Shown one piece after another: positions 36,459 to 43,612 of a stretch of 64,000 nucleotides of DNA. Below the pieces are notes generated by a model. It worked only from the letters and a program-made list of their open reading frames with translations. It did no database searches and was not told the origin of the DNA. How positions within the stretch are numbered: the stretch's first letter is position 1; each line of letters opens with the position of its first letter. The position numbers and the translations under genes are program-made. Where the stretch lies: contig JAILFH010000113.1 in the NCBI GenBank assembly GCA_024697645.1, forward strand, positions 61,925 through 125,924. Direction: 5' to 3'. The stretch comes from Prevotella sp. (GTDB lineage: Bacteria > Bacteroidota > Bacteroidia > Bacteroidales > Bacteroidaceae).

Positions 36459-38024
36459 ATGAGCAAACAAACAGAGAAAATCAAGGAGCTGATAGCCAAG
36501 CGCGAGAAGGCTCGTCTGGGTGGTGGCGAGAAGGCCATCGACAAGCAGCACCAGCGTGGAAAATATACAGCTCGTGAGCGTATTGAGATGTTAGTTGATG
36601 AAGGTTCGTTCGAAGAGTACGACATGTTCAAACTGCATCGCTGCCACAACTTTGGCATGGAGAAGAAACAGTTCCTCGGTGATGGTGTAGTAGTTGGTTC
36701 GGCTACCATTGGTGGCCGTCTGGTCTATGTCTCCGCACAGGATTTCACCGTCAATGGTGGTTCGCTTTCTGAGACCATGTCGCAGAAAATCTGTAAGGTG
36801 ATGGATATGGCCATGCAGAACGGTGCACCGATGATCTGCATGAACGACTCAGGTGGTGCACGCATCCAGGAGGGCATCTGCTCGCTGGCTGGCTACGGAG
36901 AGATCTTCGAGCGCAACATTCTGGCCTCGGGTGTCATCCCCCAGATTTCGGCCATCATGGGTCCGTGTGCAGGTGGTGCTGTCTATAGCCCCGCACTGAC
37001 CGACTTCATCCTGATGATGGAGAACACCAGTTACATGTTCCTCACCGGTCCTGCCGTCGTGAAGACAGTCACGGGTGAGAATGTCGATGCTGAGAGTCTG
37101 GGTGGAGCCAGTGTCCACGCTTCCAAGAGTGGTGTCACTTCGTTTACCGCCAAGACCGAGGAAGAGGCAATGGCCATGATTAAGACCCTGCTGAGTTATC
37201 TCCCTTCGAACAATATGGAGGAGGCTCCGCGCATTGAGTGCACAGACCCCATCGACCGCAAGGAAGACTTGCTCAACGAGATCATCCCTGACGATCCCAA
37301 CAAGGCTTACGACATGTATAAGGTCATCACAGCCCTTGTCGACAATGGCGAGTTCTTCGAGGTTCAGCCCAAGTTTGCCAAGAACATCATCGTAGGCTTT
37401 GCCCGCTTCAATGGCCAGAGCGTGGGTGTTGTAGCCAATCAGCCTGCTGCCTATGCAGGTGTGCTCGACACCAATGCCTCTCGCAAGGGGGCCCGCTTTG
37501 TACGCTTCTGCGATGCTTTCAATATTCCCATCGTGTCTCTGGTCGATGTACCAGGATTCCTTCCCGGAACAGGTCAGGAGTACAACGCAGTCATCCTGCA
37601 TGGTGCCCAACTCCTCTATGCCTATGGCGAGGCCACAGTTCCCAAGATCACCATCACCCTGCGCAAGTCCTATGGTGGCAGCCACATCGTGATGGGTTGC
37701 AAGCAGTTGCGTGCTGACCTGAACTTCGCATGGCCCTCGAGTGAGATTGCCGTGATGGGAGCCAGTGGTGCTGTTGCCGTGCTTTGTGCCAAGGATGTCA
37801 AGGCCAAGAAGGAGGCAGGTGAGGACGTACATGCATTCCTTGCTGAGAAGGAGGAAGAGTACAGCGACCTCTTTGCCAATCCCTATCAGGCAGCCCAGTA
37901 TGGCTACATCGATGATGTGATTGAGCCTCGCAACACTCGTTTCCGCATCTGTCGTGGACTGGCTCAGTTGGCCTGCAAGAAGCAGTCGCTGCCCGCCAAG
38001 AAGCATGGTTGCATGCCGATGTAA
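36459..38024 (+). CDS. mmdA: methylmalonyl-CoA decarboxylase / propionyl-CoA carboxyltransferase alpha subunit
   Basis: 521 residues. The carboxyltransferase moves CO2 between methylmalonyl-CoA and biotin. Marks: DSGGARIQEGICSLAGYGEIF in the first domain and DVPGFLPGTGQEYNAVILHG with KSYGGSHIVMG in the second. The group also contains PCC-beta, but position next to a small linker gene and a biotin carrier fits the methylmalonyl-CoA decarboxylase arrangement of the succinate to propionate pathway. A membrane beta subunit (MmdB) is not in the window. It has a full promoter. Confidence 0.93.
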   Translation: MSKQTEKIKELIAKREKARLGGGEKAIDKQHQRGKYTARERIEMLVDEGSFEEYDMFKLHRCHNFGMEKKQFLGDGVVVGSATIGGRLVYVSAQDFTVNGGSLSETMSQKICKVMDMAMQNGAPMICMNDSGGARIQEGICSLAGYGEIFERNILASGVIPQISAIMGPCAGGAVYSPALTDFILMMENTSYMFLTGPAVVKTVTGENVDAESLGGASVHASKSGVTSFTAKTEEEAMAMIKTLLSYLPSNNMEEAPRIECTDPIDRKEDLLNEIIPDDPNKAYDMYKVITALVDNGEFFEVQPKFAKNIIVGFARFNGQSVGVVANQPAAYAGVLDTNASRKGARFVRFCDAFNIPIVSLVDVPGFLPGTGQEYNAVILHGAQLLYAYGEATVPKITITLRKSYGGSHIVMGCKQLRADLNFAWPSSEIAVMGASGAVAVLCAKDVKAKKEAGEDVHAFLAEKEEEYSDLFANPYQAAQYGYIDDVIEPRNTRFRICRGLAQLACKKQSLPAKKHGCMPM

Positions 38025-38052
38025 TTTTGTCTGATAAAAACAGTTGAATGTT

Positions 38053-38217
38053 ATGACGACCGACAAGAACATTTATGCTGCCATTGCATTGGCACTTCAC
38101 GAGTTTAAGGGCAACAACGTGCACGACAAGGAGCCTGGATTCATCACGATTCAGCCCCGCCACACGTTGTGGAATGCCAAGTTTCAAGTAATGACACTCA
38201 AACCTCAAAAGAGATGA
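38053..38217 (+). CDS. small protein between mmdA and the biotin carrier (54 residues)
   Basis: Below the ORF-track cut-off. From the ATG at 38053 the frame stays open for 54 codons and ends TGA at 38215-38217, overlapping the ATG of the next gene as ATGA. The sequence (MTTDKNIYAAIALALHEFKG, then FITIQPRHTLWNAKFQVM) has no clear membrane segment. A short gene in the same place between carboxyltransferase and biotin carrier is usual in Bacteroidales. It takes the position of the delta/gamma subunit of biotin-dependent decarboxylases, and I infer an assembly role. Overlap and place make it very likely real. Confidence 0.85.
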   Translation: MTTDKNIYAAIALALHEFKGNNVHDKEPGFITIQPRHTLWNAKFQVMTLKPQKR

Positions 38218-38636
38218 AAGAATACAAATATACCATCGACGGAAAAGAATATGTTGTAGCCATTGGCGAAATCACCGACAACGTGGCTCAGGTGACGGTA
38301 AATGGTGAGGAGTTCCAGGTGGAGATGGAGCCTGAGAAGGAACCCGAGAAGAAGAAGGTTGTCCTCGGCCAGCCCGCTGAGAATACTGAGAGCGAGGCCA
38401 CACCTGCTGCCAATGTCAATGTGAACAATGCCGTGAAGGCTCCGCTGCCTGGTGTCATCACCGACATCAAGGTGAGCGTGGGCGACAAGGTGAAGAAGGG
38501 CGACGTAGTTGTTGTGCTCGAGGCCATGAAGATGGCAAACAACCTTGAGGCAGAGGCTGATGGCACCGTGACTGCCGTCTGCGTGAAGATGGGAGAGAAC
38601 GTCATGGAAGACGCTCCCCTCGTGGTGATTGAATAG
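38214..38636 (+). CDS. biotin carboxyl carrier protein of the decarboxylase
   Basis: 140 residues from MKEYKYTIDG; the track start 15 codons earlier is in the previous gene's frame region and is not used. The N-terminal part has a charged linker (EPEKEPEKKK) and an alanine/proline linker, then the biotinyl domain VKAPLPGVITDIKVSVGDKVKKG with the biotinylated lysine in EAMKM. It carries CO2 for MmdA. Third gene of the operon; ATGA overlap with the preceding gene. Confidence 0.94.
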   Translation: MKEYKYTIDGKEYVVAIGEITDNVAQVTVNGEEFQVEMEPEKEPEKKKVVLGQPAENTESEATPAANVNVNNAVKAPLPGVITDIKVSVGDKVKKGDVVVVLEAMKMANNLEAEADGTVTAVCVKMGENVMEDAPLVVIE

Positions 38637-38675
38637 AACTTGCTTTCAAAAATATTGAAAAAAGTCAAAACACCG

Positions 38676-38756
38676 AAGGGTGAAAAGGTAAAAATCTATA
38701 AAAAAAGATAGGTTTCAGCCTTTTCGCCCTTTGCTGATTTTTATTTTTCAATTTTT
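38676..38756 (+). terminator. terminator after the mmd operon
   Basis: GAAGGGTGAAAAGG pairs with CCTTTTCGCCCTTTGC over an inner ATCTAT/ATAGGT hairpin; a long T-rich tract follows. Confidence 0.75.
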
Positions 38757-38761
38757 TTTAT

Positions 38762-38769
38762 TACCTTTG
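38762..38769 (+). promoter_or_regulatory. -7 box for the GT5-like gene
   Basis: TACCTTTG; transcript start near 38776, so the ATG at 38780 would be almost leaderless and the ATG at 38789 more likely. Confidence 0.6.
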
Positions 38770-38788
38770 CGTTGCAAAAATGAGAATT

Positions 38789-39598
38789 ATGGCTAAGAAA
38801 GTATTGTTCATCAATCAGGAGATCACTCCGTATGTACCCGAAACAGAAATGGCGTTAATGGGCAAACTGCTCCCCAACAAGATTCAGGAGAGTGGTTACG
38901 AAATTCGTACATTCATGCCCAAATGGGGATCAATTAATGAACGTAGGGGGCAGTTGCATGAAGTGCAGCGCCTCTCTGGCATGAATCTCATCATCGACGA
39001 CACCGATCATCCTATCGTCATCAAGGTTGCATCGATTCCTGGTACACGCATCCAGGTCTATTTCATCGACAATGAAGACTACTTCACAAAGCGTCAGATG
39101 ACTGTCGACGAGATGGGTGAGGAGTATCCCGACAATGGAGAGCGTGCCATCTTCTTTGCACGTGGTGTACTGGAGACCGTGAAGAAGTTGCGCTGGGCAC
39201 CTGACGTCATTCACTGTCAGGGCTGGATGGCGGCTGTGGTTCCCCTCTACATCAAGACTGCCTACAAGGATGAGCCCTGGTTCGCCAATACAAAGGTCAT
39301 CACCTCGCTCTTCCATGAGCAGCCGAAGGGGTCTCTCGGTGACAATTTCAAGCGCTGCATAGAGTTCCGCGATGCAAAGGCTGAGTTGCTCAGCGACTAC
39401 AAGGAGAATTTCGACTTCCTGGAACTCGGCAAACTGGCCATCGACTACAGTGATGGAGTCGTTCAGGCCAGCGAGGATGTGAACAAGAAACTCACGGCAT
39501 ACGCAGTCGACAAGAAACTGCCTGTCCTCAACTATCCCGGAGAGGACTTCGGCGAGGCCTATCTTGAGTTCTACAAACAAATTTGTCCTGAGGAATAG
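38789..39598 (+). CDS. glycogen/starch synthase N-terminal (GT5) domain protein
   Basis: 269 residues from MAKKVLFINQEITPYVPE, the start that fits both the promoter and homologues. It matches the N-terminal half of GlgA-type synthases: PYVPETEMALMGKLLPNKIQ, RTFMPKWGSINERR, VYFIDNEDYF and APDVIHCQGWMAAVVPLYIK. The C-terminal half with the nucleotide-sugar site is missing. Proteins of this short length are usual in Bacteroidales, so it is not a recent truncation. Its KxGG-like loop and the HCQGW motif are seen, but whether it synthesises glycogen alone is doubtful. It is followed after 52 bp by the DUF4270 lipoprotein. Confidence 0.88.
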   Translation: MAKKVLFINQEITPYVPETEMALMGKLLPNKIQESGYEIRTFMPKWGSINERRGQLHEVQRLSGMNLIIDDTDHPIVIKVASIPGTRIQVYFIDNEDYFTKRQMTVDEMGEEYPDNGERAIFFARGVLETVKKLRWAPDVIHCQGWMAAVVPLYIKTAYKDEPWFANTKVITSLFHEQPKGSLGDNFKRCIEFRDAKAELLSDYKENFDFLELGKLAIDYSDGVVQASEDVNKKLTAYAVDKKLPVLNYPGEDFGEAYLEFYKQICPEE

Positions 39599-39650
39599 CA
39601 TTTCCTTGGGACTACTCTTTTTCCTACTAAAGTTTTTTCAGCAACGTAAG

Positions 39651-41063
39651 ATGAAATTCAAATATCTTCTTTCTGCAGTTTTTACTGTTGCTATGGTGTC
39701 TGCATGCGACGACACAACAAACGACATTGGTACTTCCTTGACACACGATATGGACAACCTGGACGTCACTACCGACACGTTCCAGGTATCCTCCCGTTCT
39801 ATCATCGCTGATTCAGTCTATGCCCGCACCACTGTGGGCTATCTGGGAAAGATTCGCGACCCGGAGACTGGCGGCTACATCACTGGTAGTTTCATGACCC
39901 AGTTCCATGTGCTCGATGACTACGAGAACACATTCCCCAAGGCCGACAGCATCACAAGCAGGACTGACGATGGCTCCATCGTGGCCGACTCCTGTGAACT
40001 GCGCCTGTTCTACACAAGTTTCTATGGCGACTCTCTGGCTCCGATGAAACTCAGAGTTGAGGAACTGGCTACTCCCGTGCTTGAGAACCGACTCTACTAT
40101 TCCAATTTCAATCCGACCACGAGCGGCTATCTCAGAGAGGACGGCATCAACAAGGAGATTGCCTATTCGCTCATCGACATGAGTGTCTCGGAATCCTCAC
40201 GTAGCGCTGATGGCTACACCAACAACATCCGAATCCCCCTCAACGACTCCTATACAGCAAAGGATGGCACCGTCTATAGCAACTACGGTACCTATCTCAT
40301 GCAATCCTACTACAAGAATCCTGAGGTGTTTGGCAATTCGCTGCGCTTTGCCAAGGAAGTGGTTCCTGGATTCAACTTCGAGTATACTGGTGGACTGGGC
40401 GCTATGGCCAATATCGTCAATAGCAAACTCATTGTCTATTTCCACTACCAGGGCACCGACTCCATCGAATCAGGTATTGTTGAGTTCGGTGGCACCGAGG
40501 AAGTGCTGCAGACAACAGCCATTGAGAACGACCGCCAGACCATTCTCGACCTGGCAGCCGACAACACCTGCACCTATCTGAAGACTCCTGCAGGCATCTT
40601 CACTGAGATGACGATTCCCGTGGACAACATCCTGAGTGGACACGACAACGACACCATCAATACGGCAAAGATTGTGATTCCCAGAATCAACAACACCGTA
40701 GAGAGCGACTACTCGCTGGGCACTCCAGCCAATCTGCTCATGATTCCGAAGGACAGCCTATACTCGTTCTTTGAGAACAGCCGCACGGTTGACAATCGCA
40801 CATCCTATCTGGCCACGAACACCTATCTGGGTTCGAACAACACCTACCAGTTCGCCAACATCTCCAACCTGATAGCAGCCATGAATGGCAATCGCTCGTC
40901 AGAGAACTGGAACAAGGTTGTGCTCATTCCAGTGACGGTTTCCACGATCTCTACTTCCATTGTCTCCCACACCCTGTCGCTCACCAGTACCAAACTCGTA
41001 GGAGGCTCTGCGAATCCCCATGATCCAATCAAGATTAGCGTCATCTATAGCAAATTCAAGTAG
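39651..41063 (+). CDS. DUF4270 family lipoprotein
   Basis: 470 residues from MKFKYLLSAVFTVAMVSAC; the ATG at 39651 is preceded by a GTAAG box, and the track start 29 codons earlier overlaps the previous gene. Lipobox cysteine at 19 gives CDDTTNDIG, a typical DUF4270 beginning. The mature protein is beta-rich with repeated TIDS/ADS patterns, and ends LVGGSANPHDPIKISVIYSKFK. DUF4270 proteins are surface or periplasmic lipoproteins of Bacteroidetes with unknown role. It follows the GT5-like gene, as in other Bacteroidales, so the pair is conserved. Confidence 0.9.
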   Translation: MKFKYLLSAVFTVAMVSACDDTTNDIGTSLTHDMDNLDVTTDTFQVSSRSIIADSVYARTTVGYLGKIRDPETGGYITGSFMTQFHVLDDYENTFPKADSITSRTDDGSIVADSCELRLFYTSFYGDSLAPMKLRVEELATPVLENRLYYSNFNPTTSGYLREDGINKEIAYSLIDMSVSESSRSADGYTNNIRIPLNDSYTAKDGTVYSNYGTYLMQSYYKNPEVFGNSLRFAKEVVPGFNFEYTGGLGAMANIVNSKLIVYFHYQGTDSIESGIVEFGGTEEVLQTTAIENDRQTILDLAADNTCTYLKTPAGIFTEMTIPVDNILSGHDNDTINTAKIVIPRINNTVESDYSLGTPANLLMIPKDSLYSFFENSRTVDNRTSYLATNTYLGSNNTYQFANISNLIAAMNGNRSSENWNKVVLIPVTVSTISTSIVSHTLSLTSTKLVGGSANPHDPIKISVIYSKFK

Positions 41064-41228
41064 TCTGAGCGCTGGAGTAGGGAAGTCCTGCACCTGAGCG
41101 TCAGAGGCTGTCTTTTGAACATTCCTGAGCCCGACTCAATGCATGAGGACAACTATCGCCACGTCCACAGGAGACTTGCTTCTCTCACCTCTCCCTCAGA
41201 ACATCAGTTTTAATATCGATAGATTTCT

Positions 41229-41360
41229 ATGGCAGACAATTTCCTAGAGCGTCACTACGAGGAATATGAAGCCCGCAAGGAAGCGTGGCTCAAGCGCAAG
41301 AAGCACTTCCCAAAGAAGGTCAGCCGAACCCTCGAGAAACCTGACGACGAAGCCCTGTAG
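41229..41360 (+). CDS. 43-residue MADNFLE-type small protein
   Basis: Too short for the ORF track. It starts MADNFLERHYEEYEARKEAW and continues with a lysine/arginine-rich helix (LKRKKHFPKKVSRT) to a TAG at 41360. I recall short Bacteroidales proteins with the same MADNxLE beginning, annotated only as hypothetical. It has balanced codons and is followed after 25 bp by a textbook terminator, so it ends a transcript. Cytoplasmic and basic, it could bind nucleic acid or ribosome, but that is a guess. Confidence 0.72.
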   Translation: MADNFLERHYEEYEARKEAWLKRKKHFPKKVSRTLEKPDDEAL

Positions 41361-41385
41361 AATCTTTCCTTCCACCCATATAGTC

Positions 41386-41412
41386 ATGCCCTCCCTCCAG
41401 AGGGCATTTTTT
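41386..41412 (+). terminator. terminator after the 43-residue gene
   Basis: ATGCCCTC, loop CCTCCA, GAGGGCAT, then TTTTTT. Confidence 0.88.
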
Positions 41413-41435
41413 GAGTCTGTATGGTTGAATTCTTT

Positions 41436-41660
41436 TCTATGATATAAAGCACATCTTTCTACCTTACAAAGCAATGCTTTATGCCCCTATAAAGATGGTC
41501 TTTATACCCCTATAAAGCATATCTTTCTATAGTTAAAAGGATACCTTTCTATAGTCAAAAGGACACCTTTCTACAGTCAAAAGGACACCTTTCTACAGTC
41601 AAAAGCATATCTTTCTATGGTCAAAAGGATTGCTCTTTATACTCCAGAGTATGTCTTAAC
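41436..41660 (+). repeat. array of about ten 22-bp palindrome-bearing repeats (locus 2)
   Basis: Best copies read TATAGTCAAAAGGACACCTT TC and TACAGTCAAAAGGACACCTT TC, in a regular 22-bp period from about 41436. Each has AAAGG-ACA-CCTTT, AAAGCAATGCTTT, AAAGATGGTCTTT or a variant. The same family lies at 12960 and 60973. The stretch 41361-41890 contains no gene. Confidence 0.85.
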
Positions 41661-41803
41661 ACACTAAAAAGAATTGCTCTCTTTGGTGAAGGAGTAAGCC
41701 TTATAAAAAAACATAAATTTAATTTGTAAAGAAAATGGGCAGTTGGTGCTGAATCTGGCATTGACTGCCTGTTTTTTTATTAGACAAAAAATCGGGAAAA
41801 TGT

Positions 41804-41834
41804 TTTGCGGTGTCGTGGGAAAAGGGTAAATTTG
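41804..41834 (+). promoter_or_regulatory. promoter of the four-helix-bundle gene
   Basis: TTTG (41804-41807), 19 bp, TAAATTTG (41827-41834); leader of about 50 nt. Confidence 0.7.
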
Positions 41835-41890
41835 CGGAGATATAATAAGGTGGTTTGCACGCAATCGTCTAATACGTTGACCAAAACAAC

Positions 41891-42592
41891 ATGACCATGG
41901 AACAACTCAATGCAAAAGATGAGAAAAATCCGCTGGAGGCAGCAGCGATGATCGATACAGTGCTTCGGCAGGAGAAGGACTGGAATACGCTTTATTTCTA
42001 TCAGAAGACGGTGGTACTCTATCAGATGACCTATGTGTTCTGCCAGCGGTTTCTACCAAAGTATGGCGACCGAACTGTCGACCAGATGGTGCAGGCTGCC
42101 CGTTCGGGTAAGCAGAACATCGTTGAAGGAATGGCCGATGGTGTGACTTCGATGGAACTGGAACTGAAACTGCTTAACGTGGCACGGGCCTCTCTGAAGG
42201 AACTACGGGAGGACTATGAGGACTATCTCTTGTCGCGCAGGCTGAGCCGATGGGTGAAGGGCCATCCTCGCTATAAAGCCTTGCTGGACTTCTGTCGTAA
42301 TCGGAATCAACTTGAGGACTATGAGCCGTTCTTCATGCGATGGAGCGATGAGGAGATGGCAAACACGGCTCTCTCGCTCTGCCATTTCACTGACAAGATG
42401 ATGGTGAAGTATGAGAAGTATCTGGAGCAGGACTTTGTAGAGAATGGGGGGATAAGAGAGCGGATGACTGCTGCCCGTCTGGGCTATCGAAACATCCAGA
42501 AGGCTACCATTGAAGCAAAGGATCGGGAGATTGCCGCCCTGAAAGCCGAGATTGCGAGGCTCAAGGACCGCATCAGGGAACTGGGTGGGTAG
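41891..42592 (+). CDS. four-helix-bundle (S23/IVP-like) protein with suffix domain
   Basis: 233 residues. The first 130 residues match the S23 four-helix-bundle family (YFYQKTVVLYQMTYVFCQRFLP; SGKQNIVEGMADGVTSMELELKLLNVARASLKELREDYEDYL), named after proteins encoded in 23S rRNA intervening sequences. The Bacteroidetes suffix domain follows, ending in a coiled coil (KDREIAALKAEIARLKDRIREL). The family also includes Avd, the accessory protein of diversity-generating retroelements, but no reverse transcriptase is near. The function of free-standing members is unknown. It has a full promoter and is followed by a 9-bp tandem repeat array. Confidence 0.88.
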   Translation: MTMEQLNAKDEKNPLEAAAMIDTVLRQEKDWNTLYFYQKTVVLYQMTYVFCQRFLPKYGDRTVDQMVQAARSGKQNIVEGMADGVTSMELELKLLNVARASLKELREDYEDYLLSRRLSRWVKGHPRYKALLDFCRNRNQLEDYEPFFMRWSDEEMANTALSLCHFTDKMMVKYEKYLEQDFVENGGIRERMTAARLGYRNIQKATIEAKDREIAALKAEIARLKDRIRELGG

Positions 42593-42614
42593 TGGCTGGG
42601 GGTAAGTAGTTGGA

Positions 42615-42735
42615 CTAGTATCCCTAGTAATCCTAGTTTTCCTAGTTAGGCTAGTTCTCCTAGCATCCCTAGTTCTCCTAGTTTTCCTAGTTAGGCTAGT
42701 TCTCCTAGTCAGCCTAGTTTCCCTAGTAATCCTAG
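42615..42735 (+). repeat. 13 copies of a 9-bp CTAG repeat
   Basis: CTAGTNNNC units start every 9 bp without a slip from 42615 to 42732, for example CTAGTTTTC, CTAGTTAGG and CTAGTTCTC. A five-unit (45-bp) pattern recurs within it (42633-42659 and 42678-42704). It lies between the four-helix-bundle gene and the convergent 42770 gene. Confidence 0.9.
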
Positions 42736-42769
42736 CAAAAAAAGCCAGCCCCTAAAAACTCTTTCTTCA

Positions 42770-43591
42770 CTACTCCTTGAACATTTTGTTCTCCTGGGCA
42801 GGGATGGGCATGAAGCCTTCGGTGAGGAGTTGTTTTTCCTGCATGACTGTTTCGAGTTGGGCAAAGAAGGAGGTGCGGCCCAGTTGCTCGAGTCGTTCAG
42901 CCATCAGACTCTCGTCGTAGTTGAGGCGGGTGAGGGTTGCTGAGAGTTGAATGAGTTGCTGCTCGCCGATAGTTCCACGATGGTGCTGATAGCCGATGTA
43001 TTCAGTCTGCCTGAGAATCTCGCAAATGTTTGGGTCGGGCTCATCAAGGGCTTCGACCTTCTGCTGAATCTGCTGGCGGATGTTCTGGTCGTGCACTGCG
43101 ATGAGGTCGGCATAGAGCGAGACAATCCGTGCTGCATAGTCTTCAGAAGTAATGGATGTGGTAACTATCGGATTTCCAATGAGTTCGACCGAAAGTTTAG
43201 GATATTGTCTCTGGAGGTTCTCCTGTTCAATCTGGCTCGAAGCAATCAGGAGCAGAGTAGTCGGGAGAGACTTCGGGTCGTTCAGTCCAGCGTGGCTGAA
43301 GGGAAGGTCGCGATGAGGGCTGTTCCAAGGCTGGAGCGTGCTCATCGGAGTGATGATGCAGGGAATGAGCAACTGGCGTGCACGTCGGAGATAAGATGCA
43401 ATGGCATGATTGTCGTAGCCAAAGAGATGGATGAGGTCAGGATGCTCGTCAGTGATCGAGATGTTGTCAACCTTCATCAGTTGACTGCGGAGCATCCCAA
43501 CGAGTTCCTGGCAGATGACAGTCTCTTTCGGGCAGTTGTCATTGCCTTCAGAGGGTATAAGCCCTTTTGCGACGTGCAGTTGAATTCTCAT
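42770..43591 (-). CDS. hypothetical protein linked to a glycosyltransferase
   Basis: 273 residues, no signal peptide. The N-terminal half looks like a small nucleotide-sugar-transferase fold (DLIHLFGYDNHAIASYLRRAR, ITPMSTLQPWNSPHRD), reminiscent of the acceptor domain of GT-B enzymes, but I see no donor-site motif. The C-terminal half is helical. The gene ends 22 bp downstream of the GT2 gene at 43613-44941 and is co-oriented, so they are likely made together. Function unknown; a glycan-related role is inferred from the neighbour. Confidence 0.75.
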   Translation of the reverse strand: MRIQLHVAKGLIPSEGNDNCPKETVICQELVGMLRSQLMKVDNISITDEHPDLIHLFGYDNHAIASYLRRARQLLIPCIITPMSTLQPWNSPHRDLPFSHAGLNDPKSLPTTLLLIASSQIEQENLQRQYPKLSVELIGNPIVTTSITSEDYAARIVSLYADLIAVHDQNIRQQIQQKVEALDEPDPNICEILRQTEYIGYQHHRGTIGEQQLIQLSATLTRLNYDESLMAERLEQLGRTSFFAQLETVMQEKQLLTEGFMPIPAQENKMFKE

Positions 43592-43612
43592 AAGCCATTT
43601 AGTTTTAGGGAA

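Noticed and set aside
36849-38072. 407-residue minus-strand ORF opposite mmdA
   Set aside because: Antisense shadow caused by biased codons in a clearly real gene.
41664-41864. 66-residue minus-strand ORF
   Set aside because: Runs through the four-helix-bundle promoter and AT-rich DNA; no family seen.
41891-42735. Diversity-generating retroelement suggested by the Avd-like four-helix-bundle protein
   Set aside because: No reverse transcriptase and no template/variable repeat pair is visible nearby.
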